Origin: Bacillus sp. AFS059628
GTDB lineage: Bacteria; Bacillota; Bacilli; Bacillales; Bacillaceae_G
NCBI RefSeq assembly: GCF_002571225.1
Contig: NZ_NVEC01000036.1
Span: 1-64,000, forward strand
DNA length: 64,000 nucleotides
Direction: 5' to 3'
In this document: in pieces, positions 21,476 through 30,386 of the stretch
Position numbering within the stretch: position 1 is the first letter of the stretch
Layout of the letters: every line of letters begins with the position of its first letter
Made by a program: the position numbers and the translations under genes
The notes under the pieces: model-generated
What the model was told of the DNA's origin: nothing
The model's input: only the letters and a program-made list of their open reading frames with translations
Databases searched by the model: none

Positions 21476-23983
21476 ATGAGTAACAAATTAATTAAAGGTA
21501 GTGACTTATTAAGATTTGTTGAGAGCGCATCAATTCATATAAATGAAATATCTGCAGCTACAGAAAAAAAGGAAAAAGGACAATACTTTACATCAAGTTC
21601 AATTGCTGAATTTATGGCGGAGAGAGTTAATATAAAAAAAGACACTATTAAGATCCTCGACCCAGGTAGTGGGACAGGAATACTGACTGCTGCATTTGTT
21701 GCAAGAATTATTAAAGAAGGAAGAAAAAATATTCATTTAGAAATAGATTTATATGAAAACGATGAGAAAGTGCTTCCTTTTTTATATGACACGATGGAAC
21801 TATGTAAAAATTTGATGGAGAAACAGGGTAATAAACTAAATTATAAGATACATGAAGAAGATTTTATATTAGTCCATAGTCATCTGTTTGAATCCTCTCT
21901 TTTTGATGAAGAAAAACGTAATAAAAAATATGACTTAGTAATTAGTAACCCCCCTTATTACAAATTAAATAAAAGTCATATATATTCACAAATACTACAG
22001 GAATATGTACACGGACAACCAAATATTTACTTTATGTTTATGGCCATTGCTGAAAAATTATTAGTTGATGAAGGACAATTGGTTTTTATTACTCCTAGAA
22101 GTTATTGTTCTGGTGCATATTTTGAAAGATTTAGGGATCTTTTTTTTAAGAGTATTGATCCAGATCATTTCCACTTATTTGAATCAAGAAAAGGAAATTT
22201 TAAGAGTGAAAATGTTTTACAAGAGACTATTATATTAAGTGGATTCAAAAGAAAATATAAGCTTCCACATATTAATATTAGTTCATCTTTAAGCCTAAAT
22301 ATTCAAGAGAGCTATAGTGAAGAAACATTTAATAAATCGCTCATTATAGATTCCACAGATCAAATTAATTTAATTAGATTACCTATAAATAAAGAACAGT
22401 CCAAAGTACTAGAAATGTTTGATAATTGGAGTAATAACTTAACATTAATGCATATGAATATTTCCACTGGCCCTGTAGTAGCTTTTAGACATAAAGAATA
22501 TATTAAAGATTATGATGAAAAGGATTCCTATCCATTATTATATATGAAAAATTTAAAACAACTGGAGGTAACATTCCCTTTAGAACAAAACAATCAGGGA
22601 ATTATTTTTGAAGCTATTGAAAAAAAACTTGTTGTTCCGGCCAATAATTATGTACTACTTAAACGTTTTACCTCAAAAGAACAGAAAAAGAGGGTTGATT
22701 GCGGTACATATTTAACAAAAAAATATCCGTTTCAAATGTTAGGTTTGGAAAATCATTTGAATTATATTTATAAAATTGACGAGAGTCTATGTGAAGAAGA
22801 AGCGTTAGGAATAACTGCATTCTTAAATTCAGATTTGGTCGATCAATATTTTAGGATCGTTAACGGAAACACACAAGTAAATGCTTCAGACATTAGGCCT
22901 TTACCTTTTCCTGAATATGAATTTATTGTAAAATTAGGAAGGGATATTCTTGAAGAAAGAATCAGTTATTCAGATGTAGATACAATATTAGAAGAAGAAT
23001 TTATAAATCAAAAAGAAAAGAATCTAGAATGCCTTGTGGAGTTGGGAGAAATGAATAAAGAAGAACAAGCAAAAGATATCTTACTGCAGTTAGGATTACC
23101 TAAAAAACAACAGAATAAGCGTTCAGGTCTAAGTTTATTAGCTTTATTAGACATTAAAGAAGATGATGAGTGGAGCAATGCTCAAAAAAGATTACTTCGT
23201 ATTGTAGATATAATGGATTTTATGGCTAAGAACTATAATCAAGTCTATGCTCCTAATAGTAGAGAAACAATAAGAAGACAAACAGTTCATCAGTTTGAAC
23301 AAGCAAATTTAATTGAGAGAAATCCAGATGACCCTTCTAGACCTACTAATAGTGGAAACACAGTTTATGCTGTAACTGACGAATTTTTATCTGTAGTTAG
23401 GACCTATGGGATAAATCAATGGCTAGAGAAAGTTACAGAATTTAAACAACAATTTTCAACATTATCTCAAAAGTATGAACAAAAAAGAAACAAAACTCGT
23501 ATTCCAGTAAAAATTAATGAAGAAGAGTCTTTAAGCTTATCTGCTGGAGAACATAATATTTTACAAAAACAAATCGTAGAAGACTTTGGTGCTATTTTTG
23601 CGCCAGGTTCAAAGCTTTTATATTTAGGTGATACTGAAAATAAATACTTGTATATTAAGGCAGAGGAACTAGAGGCACTAAATGTTCCGCCTTTTAGTCA
23701 TGATAAATTACCAGATGTGGTTCTCTATGACAAAGAAAAAAATTGGTTATTTTTAATTGAGGCGGTTACTTCACATGGTCCCGTTTCACCTAAACGTTTA
23801 TACGAATTAGAAAAGGTATTAGAGAATTGTTCAGCGGGGCGTATATATGTGACGGCATTTCCAGACATGTCAGTTTTTAAAAAATATGCAGATGATATTG
23901 CTTGGGATACGGAAGTATGGTTTGCAAATGCGCCAGAACATATGATGCATTTAAATGGAGATCGTTTCTTAGGACCAAGATAA
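21476..23983 (+). CDS. Fused N6-adenine methyltransferase / BsuBI-PstI-type endonuclease (type IIG-like)
   Basis: The 835-residue protein joins two activities. The N-terminal half is an N6-adenine methylase with motif I DPGSGTG (62-68), a QYFTSSSIAEFMAE lead-in and catalytic NPPY (158-161). The C-terminal part matches BsuBI/PstI endonucleases: FEQANLIERNPDDPSRPTNS, then LPDVVLYDKEKNWLFLIEAV (D747 and E762 as likely metal ligands) and TSHGPVSPKR. BsuBI and PstI normally have separate methylase and nuclease genes (CTGCAG); here they are one chain. Specificity cannot be read from the sequence. AGGTGTATAA precedes the ATG. Confidence 0.88.
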   Translation: MSNKLIKGSDLLRFVESASIHINEISAATEKKEKGQYFTSSSIAEFMAERVNIKKDTIKILDPGSGTGILTAAFVARIIKEGRKNIHLEIDLYENDEKVLPFLYDTMELCKNLMEKQGNKLNYKIHEEDFILVHSHLFESSLFDEEKRNKKYDLVISNPPYYKLNKSHIYSQILQEYVHGQPNIYFMFMAIAEKLLVDEGQLVFITPRSYCSGAYFERFRDLFFKSIDPDHFHLFESRKGNFKSENVLQETIILSGFKRKYKLPHINISSSLSLNIQESYSEETFNKSLIIDSTDQINLIRLPINKEQSKVLEMFDNWSNNLTLMHMNISTGPVVAFRHKEYIKDYDEKDSYPLLYMKNLKQLEVTFPLEQNNQGIIFEAIEKKLVVPANNYVLLKRFTSKEQKKRVDCGTYLTKKYPFQMLGLENHLNYIYKIDESLCEEEALGITAFLNSDLVDQYFRIVNGNTQVNASDIRPLPFPEYEFIVKLGRDILEERISYSDVDTILEEEFINQKEKNLECLVELGEMNKEEQAKDILLQLGLPKKQQNKRSGLSLLALLDIKEDDEWSNAQKRLLRIVDIMDFMAKNYNQVYAPNSRETIRRQTVHQFEQANLIERNPDDPSRPTNSGNTVYAVTDEFLSVVRTYGINQWLEKVTEFKQQFSTLSQKYEQKRNKTRIPVKINEEESLSLSAGEHNILQKQIVEDFGAIFAPGSKLLYLGDTENKYLYIKAEELEALNVPPFSHDKLPDVVLYDKEKNWLFLIEAVTSHGPVSPKRLYELEKVLENCSAGRIYVTAFPDMSVFKKYADDIAWDTEVWFANAPEHMMHLNGDRFLGPR

Positions 23984-23992
23984 ATATTATTT

Positions 23993-24047
23993 TACCCAAG
24001 ATGTTTTGAGGATATAAAAATTTCATCAAGATGTCTTGGGTTTTAAA
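23993..24047 (+). terminator. Terminator after the methylase-nuclease gene
   Basis: ACCCAAGA pairs with TCTTGGGT across a long AT-rich loop that pairs further, followed by TTTTAAATT. Confidence 0.6.
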
Positions 24048-24088
24048 TTATATAAAATACGAATTGTATTATTTGGAGAGTGTACAAA

Positions 24089-26074
24089 ATGAAGTTAAAG
24101 TCATTACACCTAAAAGGATTTAAAAAGTTTTTATTACCAACAAAATTTAATTTTGAGGAAGCTCTAAATGTGAACACTATTAGTGGAAAAAATGGATCTG
24201 GAAAATCCACTATAGCTGATGCACTAGTATTAGTTCAACAAACTTTTTTTTACAATCAACTAGAGAAGACTTTTAAAGATAATCCTTTTACTATCAGAGC
24301 TAGAGAAAGTCTAACTGACAAATTGTTTGATTGCATAAGCGCTAAAGATAAATCATTAGAAATACGTGTGGAGTTTGTAGATGATTCTAATAATGATATT
24401 GTTATTGAGTTAGTAGCAATATCAGTTGGGGTGATCTTCAAACATGATTTGATAGTTAAAAAAGGACAAGAGATAATAGATGAATATTGGGATATTATGA
24501 ATCCAGAGAATGTAATTGTATACATAGAATCCAGCAAATTTTATGATGAAACAAATACACCATTCTCAGAGCTAAGTATTAAAACACACTTTGAACTGCC
24601 AATCTCTCGAGAGGCGTGGATAACATTAAATATGGTATTTTTCCCAAGGGAAACATTTAATTTACTATACAAAAATTTATTGATTGACTGGGCTTATGAG
24701 CGTTTGATACCAACAAAAGGTAAAATTAACTTATACTATAAATTAGGCGAAGCATTTTTTAATTACTTTTTCCCAAATATTTCTTTCAATAACTTTTCTG
24801 CTAACAATTATAGAGCGAATGAAGTTGTAAATCTTGTGAAAAATATGGAACCAAAATCTAAATCTTATGATATGAGACATTTAAGCTCAGGTGAAAAAAC
24901 TATATTTTATCTATTTTTATACATAAATCTGGTGAAAAAAATAAGTATTATAATTATAGATGAGCCTGAGAATCATTTACATGAAGATTTAATTATAAAA
25001 CTCAGTATTTTGTTAGATTCATTAAGTAGTGAGAAAAGCTCATTATTAGATGTTTTAAGTGAAATCGATACGGGTGATAGTCTGAAAGAAAAAGTTAAAC
25101 AAGTATATGGAACATCAAAAATCAAAAAAATTTCTCAAACATTTTTGATTACTCATTCTAAAGCGTTAATATATTCTAATTTTAATACAGGTAGTAATTA
25201 TATAATCGATGATCAGTTAAGTTTATTAGATTATCAAACTTGCGAGAAACAACTACGTGAGATAGGAATAAGTACAATTAATACAAACGTTTTATTTGTT
25301 GAAGGTAAGACAGAAGTTGAAATCTTTGATTCTATTTTAAAAGGATATAATGTCAAAGTAGAAAAGATAGAAAATTGCAATAAACTAATAGAAATTTATA
25401 AGGGGATTAAGGAAGTAAAGAGATTTTTAAGAGGATGTAACTTTGTTTTTATGCTGGATAGGGATGTAATAAATGATGAACGGGTAAGGACTATAATTAA
25501 TTCTAATCAAAACGATTTTATTTTACTGGATCGTCATGAAATAGAGAATTACCTTCTAGATACACGCATATGGAAAAAAACTGTGGATCAGTTTCCAAAG
25601 GATGACGATCAAGAAGAGATTACAGAAGTACATATCGAAGGAATCTTTAAAGACAATGCAAAACATTCTTTTAATCAAGTTCAAAAATTGTATTTAGCCG
25701 AAAAAATTAGGGAAGAATTAAATCGTTGGGAACAAGTTGTTAATCATAGAAATATAGAAGTCGATCAAGATAACTATAAAAAATACATTGATGAGTTATT
25801 TTCTGATTCTAACATGAATGAATTGAAAGAAAAACTTTATGGTAAATTTTCAAATTGCACAGATAAATATAGTGTAGAAAAATGGAATGAAGAATATCTA
25901 TATCTATGTCCTGGAAAACAAGTATTAAATATTTCCGCTAAAGCTATAGGTGAAAAGCTTGGTATTAGAGGTGAGAAATTTATTAAAGAATTAAAAAAGC
26001 AATCTATACTTACAGCTAACGCCCCATTATATAATTTATTGCAGCAAATTAAGAAAGGACTTAATTTATCATAA
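24089..26074 (+). CDS. OLD-like ATPase with TOPRIM nuclease domain
   Basis: The ATG at 24089 follows GGAGAGTGTACAAA. The 661-residue protein has an ABC/SMC-like ATPase: Walker A GKNGSGKS (33-40), signature LSSGEKT, Walker B IIIIDEPENHLHED and the switch LITHSKAL, then a TOPRIM domain with NVLFVEGKTEVEIF and FVFMLDRDV. This is the plan of OLD-family nucleases, many of which serve in anti-phage defence. The C-terminal 200 residues are helical and unassigned. It stands alone between the restriction system and a small minus-strand gene; a second subunit such as GajB is not visible. Confidence 0.85.
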   Translation: MKLKSLHLKGFKKFLLPTKFNFEEALNVNTISGKNGSGKSTIADALVLVQQTFFYNQLEKTFKDNPFTIRARESLTDKLFDCISAKDKSLEIRVEFVDDSNNDIVIELVAISVGVIFKHDLIVKKGQEIIDEYWDIMNPENVIVYIESSKFYDETNTPFSELSIKTHFELPISREAWITLNMVFFPRETFNLLYKNLLIDWAYERLIPTKGKINLYYKLGEAFFNYFFPNISFNNFSANNYRANEVVNLVKNMEPKSKSYDMRHLSSGEKTIFYLFLYINLVKKISIIIIDEPENHLHEDLIIKLSILLDSLSSEKSSLLDVLSEIDTGDSLKEKVKQVYGTSKIKKISQTFLITHSKALIYSNFNTGSNYIIDDQLSLLDYQTCEKQLREIGISTINTNVLFVEGKTEVEIFDSILKGYNVKVEKIENCNKLIEIYKGIKEVKRFLRGCNFVFMLDRDVINDERVRTIINSNQNDFILLDRHEIENYLLDTRIWKKTVDQFPKDDDQEEITEVHIEGIFKDNAKHSFNQVQKLYLAEKIREELNRWEQVVNHRNIEVDQDNYKKYIDELFSDSNMNELKEKLYGKFSNCTDKYSVEKWNEEYLYLCPGKQVLNISAKAIGEKLGIRGEKFIKELKKQSILTANAPLYNLLQQIKKGLNLS

Positions 26075-26085
26075 TAAGCAATTTA

Positions 26086-26271
26086 CTATCTGTAATTTAA
26101 TTTTCCCAAAAAATATTTACATTCTAATTTGTAAACATTGTTCTCTTGGAGTAATGAAGGATCGGCGTCGCAGTCGTTAAACCAGTACTCTATGGCTTCA
26201 TTAGAGTATTCTAATAATTTTTTAAGTCGCTGAATTTCATTTCCTGAAAGTGTAATATTCTCTTTTTTCAT
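26086..26271 (-). CDS. Small hypothetical protein
   Basis: The 61-residue protein (MKKENITLSGNEIQRLKKLL) has GGAG nine bases before the ATG. It is acidic and helical, with ALEYWFNDCDADPSLL-like content in the middle. It converges on the OLD-like gene. Function unknown. Confidence 0.55.
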   Translation of the reverse strand: MKKENITLSGNEIQRLKKLLEYSNEAIEYWFNDCDADPSLLQENNVYKLECKYFLGKLNYR

Positions 26272-26477
26272 AGGACTTAGCTCCTTCGATATTTATATAG
26301 GATCTATAAGTATTCTATGAATTAGTGCCTTGTTTTATACGTATGATATACTTCTCTGATTCATAGCATGTTTGACCAAACCAGTATAATTTTTCATTCC
26401 CTATCCTTTTTCGTTTTATAAAAGCATTAGGAATGGATAGTTTAGATTGTTTTTGCAAAAAAATTCTAGAATGGCTA

Positions 26478-26511
26478 GAAAAGAAATCCCTTGAATAAGG
26501 ATTTCTTTTCT
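26478..26511. terminator. Terminator hairpin
   Basis: AAGAAATCC pairs with GGATTTCTT followed by TTCT on the plus strand. It lies in the gap 26272-26779, which otherwise holds spacer repeat D and an AT-rich promoter region with one isolated TGTCGAA at 26639. Confidence 0.6.
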
Positions 26512-26565
26512 ATTTTCTCCACACATGCATGCACCAGTTTGATATTAGATGAGGAAAGCTCATCA

Positions 26566-26622
26566 TTAAAATTAAACTGGTTCAAGTCAAAGAAAGGCAC
26601 CTTTGGGTGTCTTTTCTTTATG
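26566..26622 (+). repeat. Cargo-spacer repeat, partial copy (D)
   Basis: ATTAAAATTAAACTGGTTCA leads to the terminator GGCACC-TTTG-GGTGTC and TTTTCTTTATG. Confidence 0.65.
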
Positions 26623-26779
26623 AATATCACAAGTAATTTGTCGAACAATACTTAATTTACTGTTAAATTAATGTTTATTATAATAAATTCAAATCAACTA
26701 TTTACTTATAAACATTGATTTAACAGTATTTATTAAGTAACTTTTTGGTTTTTACTAAGTACTTAACGGAGGGGATATC

Positions 26780-27259
26780 ATGAACGTTTATTTAATGAAA
26801 ACTTTTAGAGAATGGGCAGAACGTTTTATTAATAACGAGAAGCCATTTGTAGCATTAGATGAAAATGGAATTGACCTTGATTATGGAAAGTTAAGTGACA
26901 CTAAAAAAACGCAATTATTTAAAACATTAGATGAACAAGCAGAGAAAAAACGTCGCTGGGGATTAATACGAACATTCTTTGATCGTTTTCACCATGATGT
27001 TGCATTAGGCGATATCATAGTTGTTGGAACTGGCCAAACAACTAAATTTAATGTTTATGCGATTGTCAGGATAACTAGCGATGCGTACTATATAGATTCC
27101 CCAGATAGTTGGGATTCCCGCCATCGTCGTGATGTAGAAATATTATGGAGTGGGGAACCATTTTCAGTAGAAGAATGGGGATGGGCACGAAGATTAGAAG
27201 TGTTAGACACTCCAGATCGTTTGAAAGAATTCATTGAGGTATATACAAAATTGAAATAG
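26780..27259 (+). CDS. PUA/EVE-like domain protein, candidate modified-base reader
   Basis: The 159-residue protein (start with GGAGGGGATATC upstream) begins with a helical part (about 1-75) and continues GDIIVVGTGQTTKFNVYAIV RITSDAYYIDS, then WSGEPFSVEEWGWARRLEVL. A basic barrel-like domain with conserved Gly-Asp and aromatic residues resembles EVE/PUA-type readers that occur beside modification-dependent restriction enzymes. A MrcB_N-HNH gene lies next to it in the opposite orientation. The family call is tentative. Confidence 0.5.
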   Translation: MNVYLMKTFREWAERFINNEKPFVALDENGIDLDYGKLSDTKKTQLFKTLDEQAEKKRRWGLIRTFFDRFHHDVALGDIIVVGTGQTTKFNVYAIVRITSDAYYIDSPDSWDSRHRRDVEILWSGEPFSVEEWGWARRLEVLDTPDRLKEFIEVYTKLK

Positions 27260-27265
27260 ATATCA

Positions 27266-27292
27266 CAGGGCACCTTAGGGTGTCTTTTTTTA
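27266..27292 (+). repeat. Cargo-spacer repeat, terminator only (E)
   Basis: Only the GGGCACC-TTAG-GGTGTC stem, T7 and ATG of the repeat remain, directly after the PUA-like gene stop codon. Confidence 0.6.
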
Positions 27293-27318
27293 TGTTATAT
27301 GTTGTTGCATCACTTTGA

Positions 27319-27357
27319 ACAAAAAGACCTACCATAAAATGATGGTAGGCCTTTTTC
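27319..27357. terminator. Bidirectional terminator
   Basis: AAAGACCTACCAT pairs with ATGGTAGGCCTTT (one mismatch), flanked by A and T tracts; it also ends the converging HNH gene. Confidence 0.75.
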
Positions 27358-27368
27358 TCGCTTTATAG

Positions 27369-28451
27369 TTAACAGTATGCTTTAAGTAAATACTCTAACG
27401 TTATTTCAATCCCAAAACTAGATAAAACATCTTTCCTTTGTAAATATAAATTTTCTATAATTTGTAACCTCTCACTCTTTATCGCATGATGAATTTTCCT
27501 GTGACAATTAGGACACAGCGAAACAATATTCCCCGGCACATCAAGGCTCCAGGGGAAATCAAATTGTAAACTCATTGGAATTAAGTGATGCGCTTCAACG
27601 AAGTTTTCCCCGGACACATCAGATATAAACGTTTTATGACTAGGATCAATTTCACATACATAATTAGCTTTCTTTAAGGCTTCTTTTGCAATAGCTGCAT
27701 CCCGCTTCCATCTTTTACCCGCGCCTGCATTCTCTTGAGGTGGTATTGATCGTGGTGTTTGTGGGGTATTAGATGGTACTACCGATTGTATGTCTGATTG
27801 ATACTGTGTATCTTCTATTTCATCTAGTGTTAGTAAAAAATCGATAAATTGATCCGTGCTCTTCTGACCCATTAGGAATTTTAATTTATTGTACACTCCT
27901 AATAATTTTATAAGATCTTCCCTAAGTTCTTCATCACTAGGTAGATCATCTGCGGAGTAATATTTACCGCATACATGTGCAGCTGAATAATTTTTTGCAT
28001 TATCAGTTTTAGATTTTAAATCAATTTCTTCTAAAGGAAAATCTTCTACAGAATAATCAATTATACTCCGCAGTTTCTCTGCTACCTTTTTCATTTTATC
28101 CCTTGGCTTTTTACCTTTATATTTGTTTTGCAGATACGTTGTACCTTGGTTTAATGATAAGTAGACACCTTCCATGTCCTTTCTAAAAAGATAAACTATG
28201 TAAAATCCCTTTGTAGCAGTTTCAGTTAAACTACGGTCAAATATGCTTATCCATGGAGTCTCAGTCCAGTTACCTTGTCCTACAGAGGCTTGTACTTTAT
28301 ATCTTTCTATATCTTCCATAAGTACATCTTTGACAAGAATATCAGGTACTTCATTTAATATGTATTTTGCAAAATTATTTTCCGTTGGCTTAAAAGGAAT
28401 TTTCGACTGTGTTTGATATTCAGTAAGTAATTTATTAAATGCCTCTCTCAT
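27369..28451 (-). CDS. Modification-dependent type IV restriction endonuclease (MrcB_N-HNH)
   Basis: The 360-residue protein has an N-terminal MrcB_N/DUF3578 domain (about 1-190: GQGNWTETPWISIFD, KGFYIVYLFRKDMEGVYLSL NQG) and a C-terminal HNH nuclease (about 255-335: YVCEIDPSHKTF, FVEAHHLIPM, PGNIVSLCPNCHRKIHHA). The first domain is found in readers of modified cytosine and the second cuts. The architecture predicts cleavage of modified phage DNA. GGAGGGGAATTT precedes the ATG. It is a single gene in the defence island. Confidence 0.88.
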   Translation of the reverse strand: MREAFNKLLTEYQTQSKIPFKPTENNFAKYILNEVPDILVKDVLMEDIERYKVQASVGQGNWTETPWISIFDRSLTETATKGFYIVYLFRKDMEGVYLSLNQGTTYLQNKYKGKKPRDKMKKVAEKLRSIIDYSVEDFPLEEIDLKSKTDNAKNYSAAHVCGKYYSADDLPSDEELREDLIKLLGVYNKLKFLMGQKSTDQFIDFLLTLDEIEDTQYQSDIQSVVPSNTPQTPRSIPPQENAGAGKRWKRDAAIAKEALKKANYVCEIDPSHKTFISDVSGENFVEAHHLIPMSLQFDFPWSLDVPGNIVSLCPNCHRKIHHAIKSERLQIIENLYLQRKDVLSSFGIEITLEYLLKAYC

Positions 28452-28607
28452 AAATTCCCCTCCAAAATTACTAATCTAATATATTAAGTTATATTCTACC
28501 ATTTATACCTCGAAAAAGTATAATAGACATAACGGATTACTAAGTTCAAAGGAGTGGGATTAATAGAGCATAACAAAGGAGGGGGTCAGCTCTCTTTTTT
28601 ATTTCCA

Positions 28608-28651
28608 TTCGACAAGATATGACAATATAAAGATAATATGTTTGTTACCAT
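28608..28651 (+). promoter_or_regulatory. Tandem Spo0A-like boxes and promoter, copy 3
   Basis: TTCGACA (28608-28614), TATGACA (28618-28624), 21 bases, TACCAT (28646-28651). The leader GTGAGAAATCTTACATTTT follows, nearly identical in copies 4 and 5. An AGAGC/GCTCT terminator with T6 precedes it. Confidence 0.65.
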
Positions 28652-28691
28652 GAGGTGAGAAATCTTACATTTTGAAGGGGAGTTTAAAAGG

Positions 28692-29081
28692 GTGCAAACA
28701 ATAACTACTGTATCGAATAAAGAAGAATTAGAGCTTGCAATAAAAAATAAGGTGTCTACTATACTCTGCACAGGAGATATTGCCGAAAAGGTAAACAGAT
28801 CTTATAAGATGAAAACTGTATCAAAATTCACTTTACCTATATTAGCAGCGGCTATTGCAGGGATACCTTTTACTGTTGGAATGAGTACAACTGCCATTAT
28901 ACCAGTGGCAACTTTAAGCGGATTAGAAATAGCAGCTATTGCAGCAATCATTTATCTAGGCTTCACATTGGTGAAACAAATAATTAGTGAATACGATAAG
29001 GTTTCTTTTAAACGAAACCCCAAAACCGGAAAAATAGAAATTGTTATTGAGAGAAAATGGAGAAAAACAAAAGAGGCGTGA
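28692..29081 (+). CDS. Two-span membrane protein behind Spo0A-like promoter
   Basis: The 129-residue protein starts at GTG (GAAGGGGAG upstream). It has a soluble start (KEELELAIKNKVSTILCTGD), two membrane helices (about 47-70 and 77-98, alanine-rich) and a basic C-terminal tail (KTGKIEIVIERKWRKTK). The layout suggests two helices in the membrane and both ends in the cytosol. It is a single-gene unit ended by a strong terminator at 29065. Function unknown. Confidence 0.65.
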   Translation: MQTITTVSNKEELELAIKNKVSTILCTGDIAEKVNRSYKMKTVSKFTLPILAAAIAGIPFTVGMSTTAIIPVATLSGLEIAAIAAIIYLGFTLVKQIISEYDKVSFKRNPKTGKIEIVIERKWRKTKEA

Positions 29082-29106
29082 TTATGCACACCTCTTTTGT
29101 TTTTTC
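29065..29106. terminator. Strong bidirectional terminator
   Basis: AAAACAAAAGAGG pairs with CCTCTTTTGTTTT, flanked by A and T tracts; it overlaps the stop codon of the membrane gene. Confidence 0.8.
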
Positions 29107-29204
29107 ACGTACCTTTTCTAGATTAGCGATATCAATATGTTCAAATTTAACAATTTTCTTGTAACGGAATCCTTATTAATAACAGATTATCTTCCTAGTC
29201 ATTT

Positions 29205-29648
29205 TTAAGAGAAATAACTCTCAGCAAAGTTTTCCATATAAGACATATCATGTCCAAGATCCAATTCTATAATGTTATTAATTCCTATTACGGTTTTTAG
29301 TGTTGTTAGAACCTCTTCTTTAGTATTCGCCCCACTTATATAATCAGTATCACAGGTAATAGAGTTACTAATAATAAAATTGAAGAGACTTTCTTCATGT
29401 TTCTGCTGTTTAAGTAACAACTCATCCAGCATTTCTTGGCACTCTATTATTTTATCCTTATCTGTTAAGTCTTCTAATGCCTCTGAGCATTCCTTGATAT
29501 AATAGCCATAATGTGCAAGTAAACTGTCTTTCTTCCACACAAAAAATTCTTCACATTTAGTCTTTATTGTAATATAGTCATAACCATCTTCTTCAAACTC
29601 TATTAACGTTTTTTCAATATGTTCTTCCGTAATTTCTATTTTATCCAT
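29205..29648 (-). CDS. Hypothetical acidic protein
   Basis: The ATG at 29648 follows GAGGTGGAGTTCA, giving 147 residues (MDKIEITEEHIEKTLIEFEE). It is acidic and helical in the middle (EALEDLTDKDKIIECQEMLD). No motif is recognised. It lies downstream of a broken gene and could be an immunity or modulator protein, but nothing shows this. Confidence 0.6.
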   Translation of the reverse strand: MDKIEITEEHIEKTLIEFEEDGYDYITIKTKCEEFFVWKKDSLLAHYGYYIKECSEALEDLTDKDKIIECQEMLDELLLKQQKHEESLFNFIISNSITCDTDYISGANTKEEVLTTLKTVIGINNIIELDLGHDMSYMENFAESYFS

Positions 29649-29681
29649 TGAACTCCACCTCAACTATAATAATTTTTGGTT

Positions 29682-29963
29682 TTAACCTCTTCTTACTTTG
29701 TAAGTTAATGGTTCTAATTGAAGATTTTGCTCCAAGTCCCCATTAAGTTTATATACTCCCAGTGTTTCTGGATGCATCATAAGCAAATATCCTAAAAGGA
29801 TAATAGATATCTCTCGCACTATCAAGTAAAATGGTGTTTTTTCTTCCCTTGTTATTTCTACTCCGATATACTTCACTTGCCCATTAAGATTATATGATCG
29901 TATATCATACCTGCACCATCGCCTTCCGTTCCCTAGAAGAGATTCTAATAGCCGTTCAACACT
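29682..29963 (-). pseudogene. C-terminal gene remnant with a frameshift
   Basis: One minus frame from 29963 reads SVERLLESLLGNGRRWCRYD, IRSYNLNGQVKYEIHRSRNN, FRIFAYDASRNTGSI and then stops; a one-base shift continues YKLNGDLEQNLQLEPLTYKV to the stop at 29682. The repeated Y-x-L-N-G pattern on both sides of the shift supports one original protein. An alternative 64-codon frame starting at 29876 covers the same DNA. The remnant has no start codon and its 5' part is missing. Confidence 0.45.
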
Positions 29964-29974
29964 TTAATTCAAAA

Positions 29975-30012
29975 GAATAAAGCCAAACGCTACTTATTAG
30001 CGTCTGGCTTTA
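29975..30012 (-). terminator. Terminator of the GHKL ATPase operon
   Basis: On the minus strand AAAGCCAGACGCTA pairs with TAGCGTTTGGCTTT, followed by ATTCTTTT. Confidence 0.7.
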
Positions 30013-30015
30013 AAA

Positions 30016-30384
30016 CTAGGAAGCCAAGGCATTTTTCACATGAGAAGCAAAATGGCAGTAAGGGCATTCCAAACCAGTACCAGACGGCGATGCTGGATGG
30101 ATAAGATTGCTTACCCCACTCCCCCGACAGTTATGCCACCATTGTGATTCTAACCAGAAAGCTTCTTGTGCATTCTTGGTATAAGTAAAAATAAAATATT
30201 CATATTCATATAGATGATTGTGTGTAAGTAATCGGCTTCTTAGACAAGTATCCGATCTGCCAACATATCCATAATCAAAACCATTTTTATCATTACCAAG
30301 CACATATACACCTGGACAGTCTGCTTTAACAACCTTCCGAATGACTTGAGGGACAAACAATTGAGGCGTTGCTACCAGTTTCAT
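30016..30384 (-). CDS. GIY-YIG nuclease-domain protein, partner of GHKL ATPase
   Basis: GGAGA lies seven bases before the ATG at 30384, giving 122 residues. The GIY-YIG core is PGVYVLGNDKNGFDYGYVGR with SDTCLRSRLLTH (about 25-55); EAFWLESQWWHN supplies the conserved glutamate, and a C-terminal CPYC may bind metal. It starts 2 bp after the ATPase stop codon, so the two proteins are made together. The nuclease is likely the effector of a two-gene defence system. Confidence 0.8.
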   Translation of the reverse strand: MKLVATPQLFVPQVIRKVVKADCPGVYVLGNDKNGFDYGYVGRSDTCLRSRLLTHNHLYEYEYFIFTYTKNAQEAFWLESQWWHNCRGSGVSNLIHPASPSGTGLECPYCHFASHVKNALAS

Positions 30385-30386
30385 AA

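Noticed and set aside
26639-26645. Single TGTCGAA at 26639 and TTCGACA at 6754 as further Spo0A promoters
   Set aside because: Single 7-mers are expected by chance in AT-rich DNA of this length; these lack the second box and the spaced -10.
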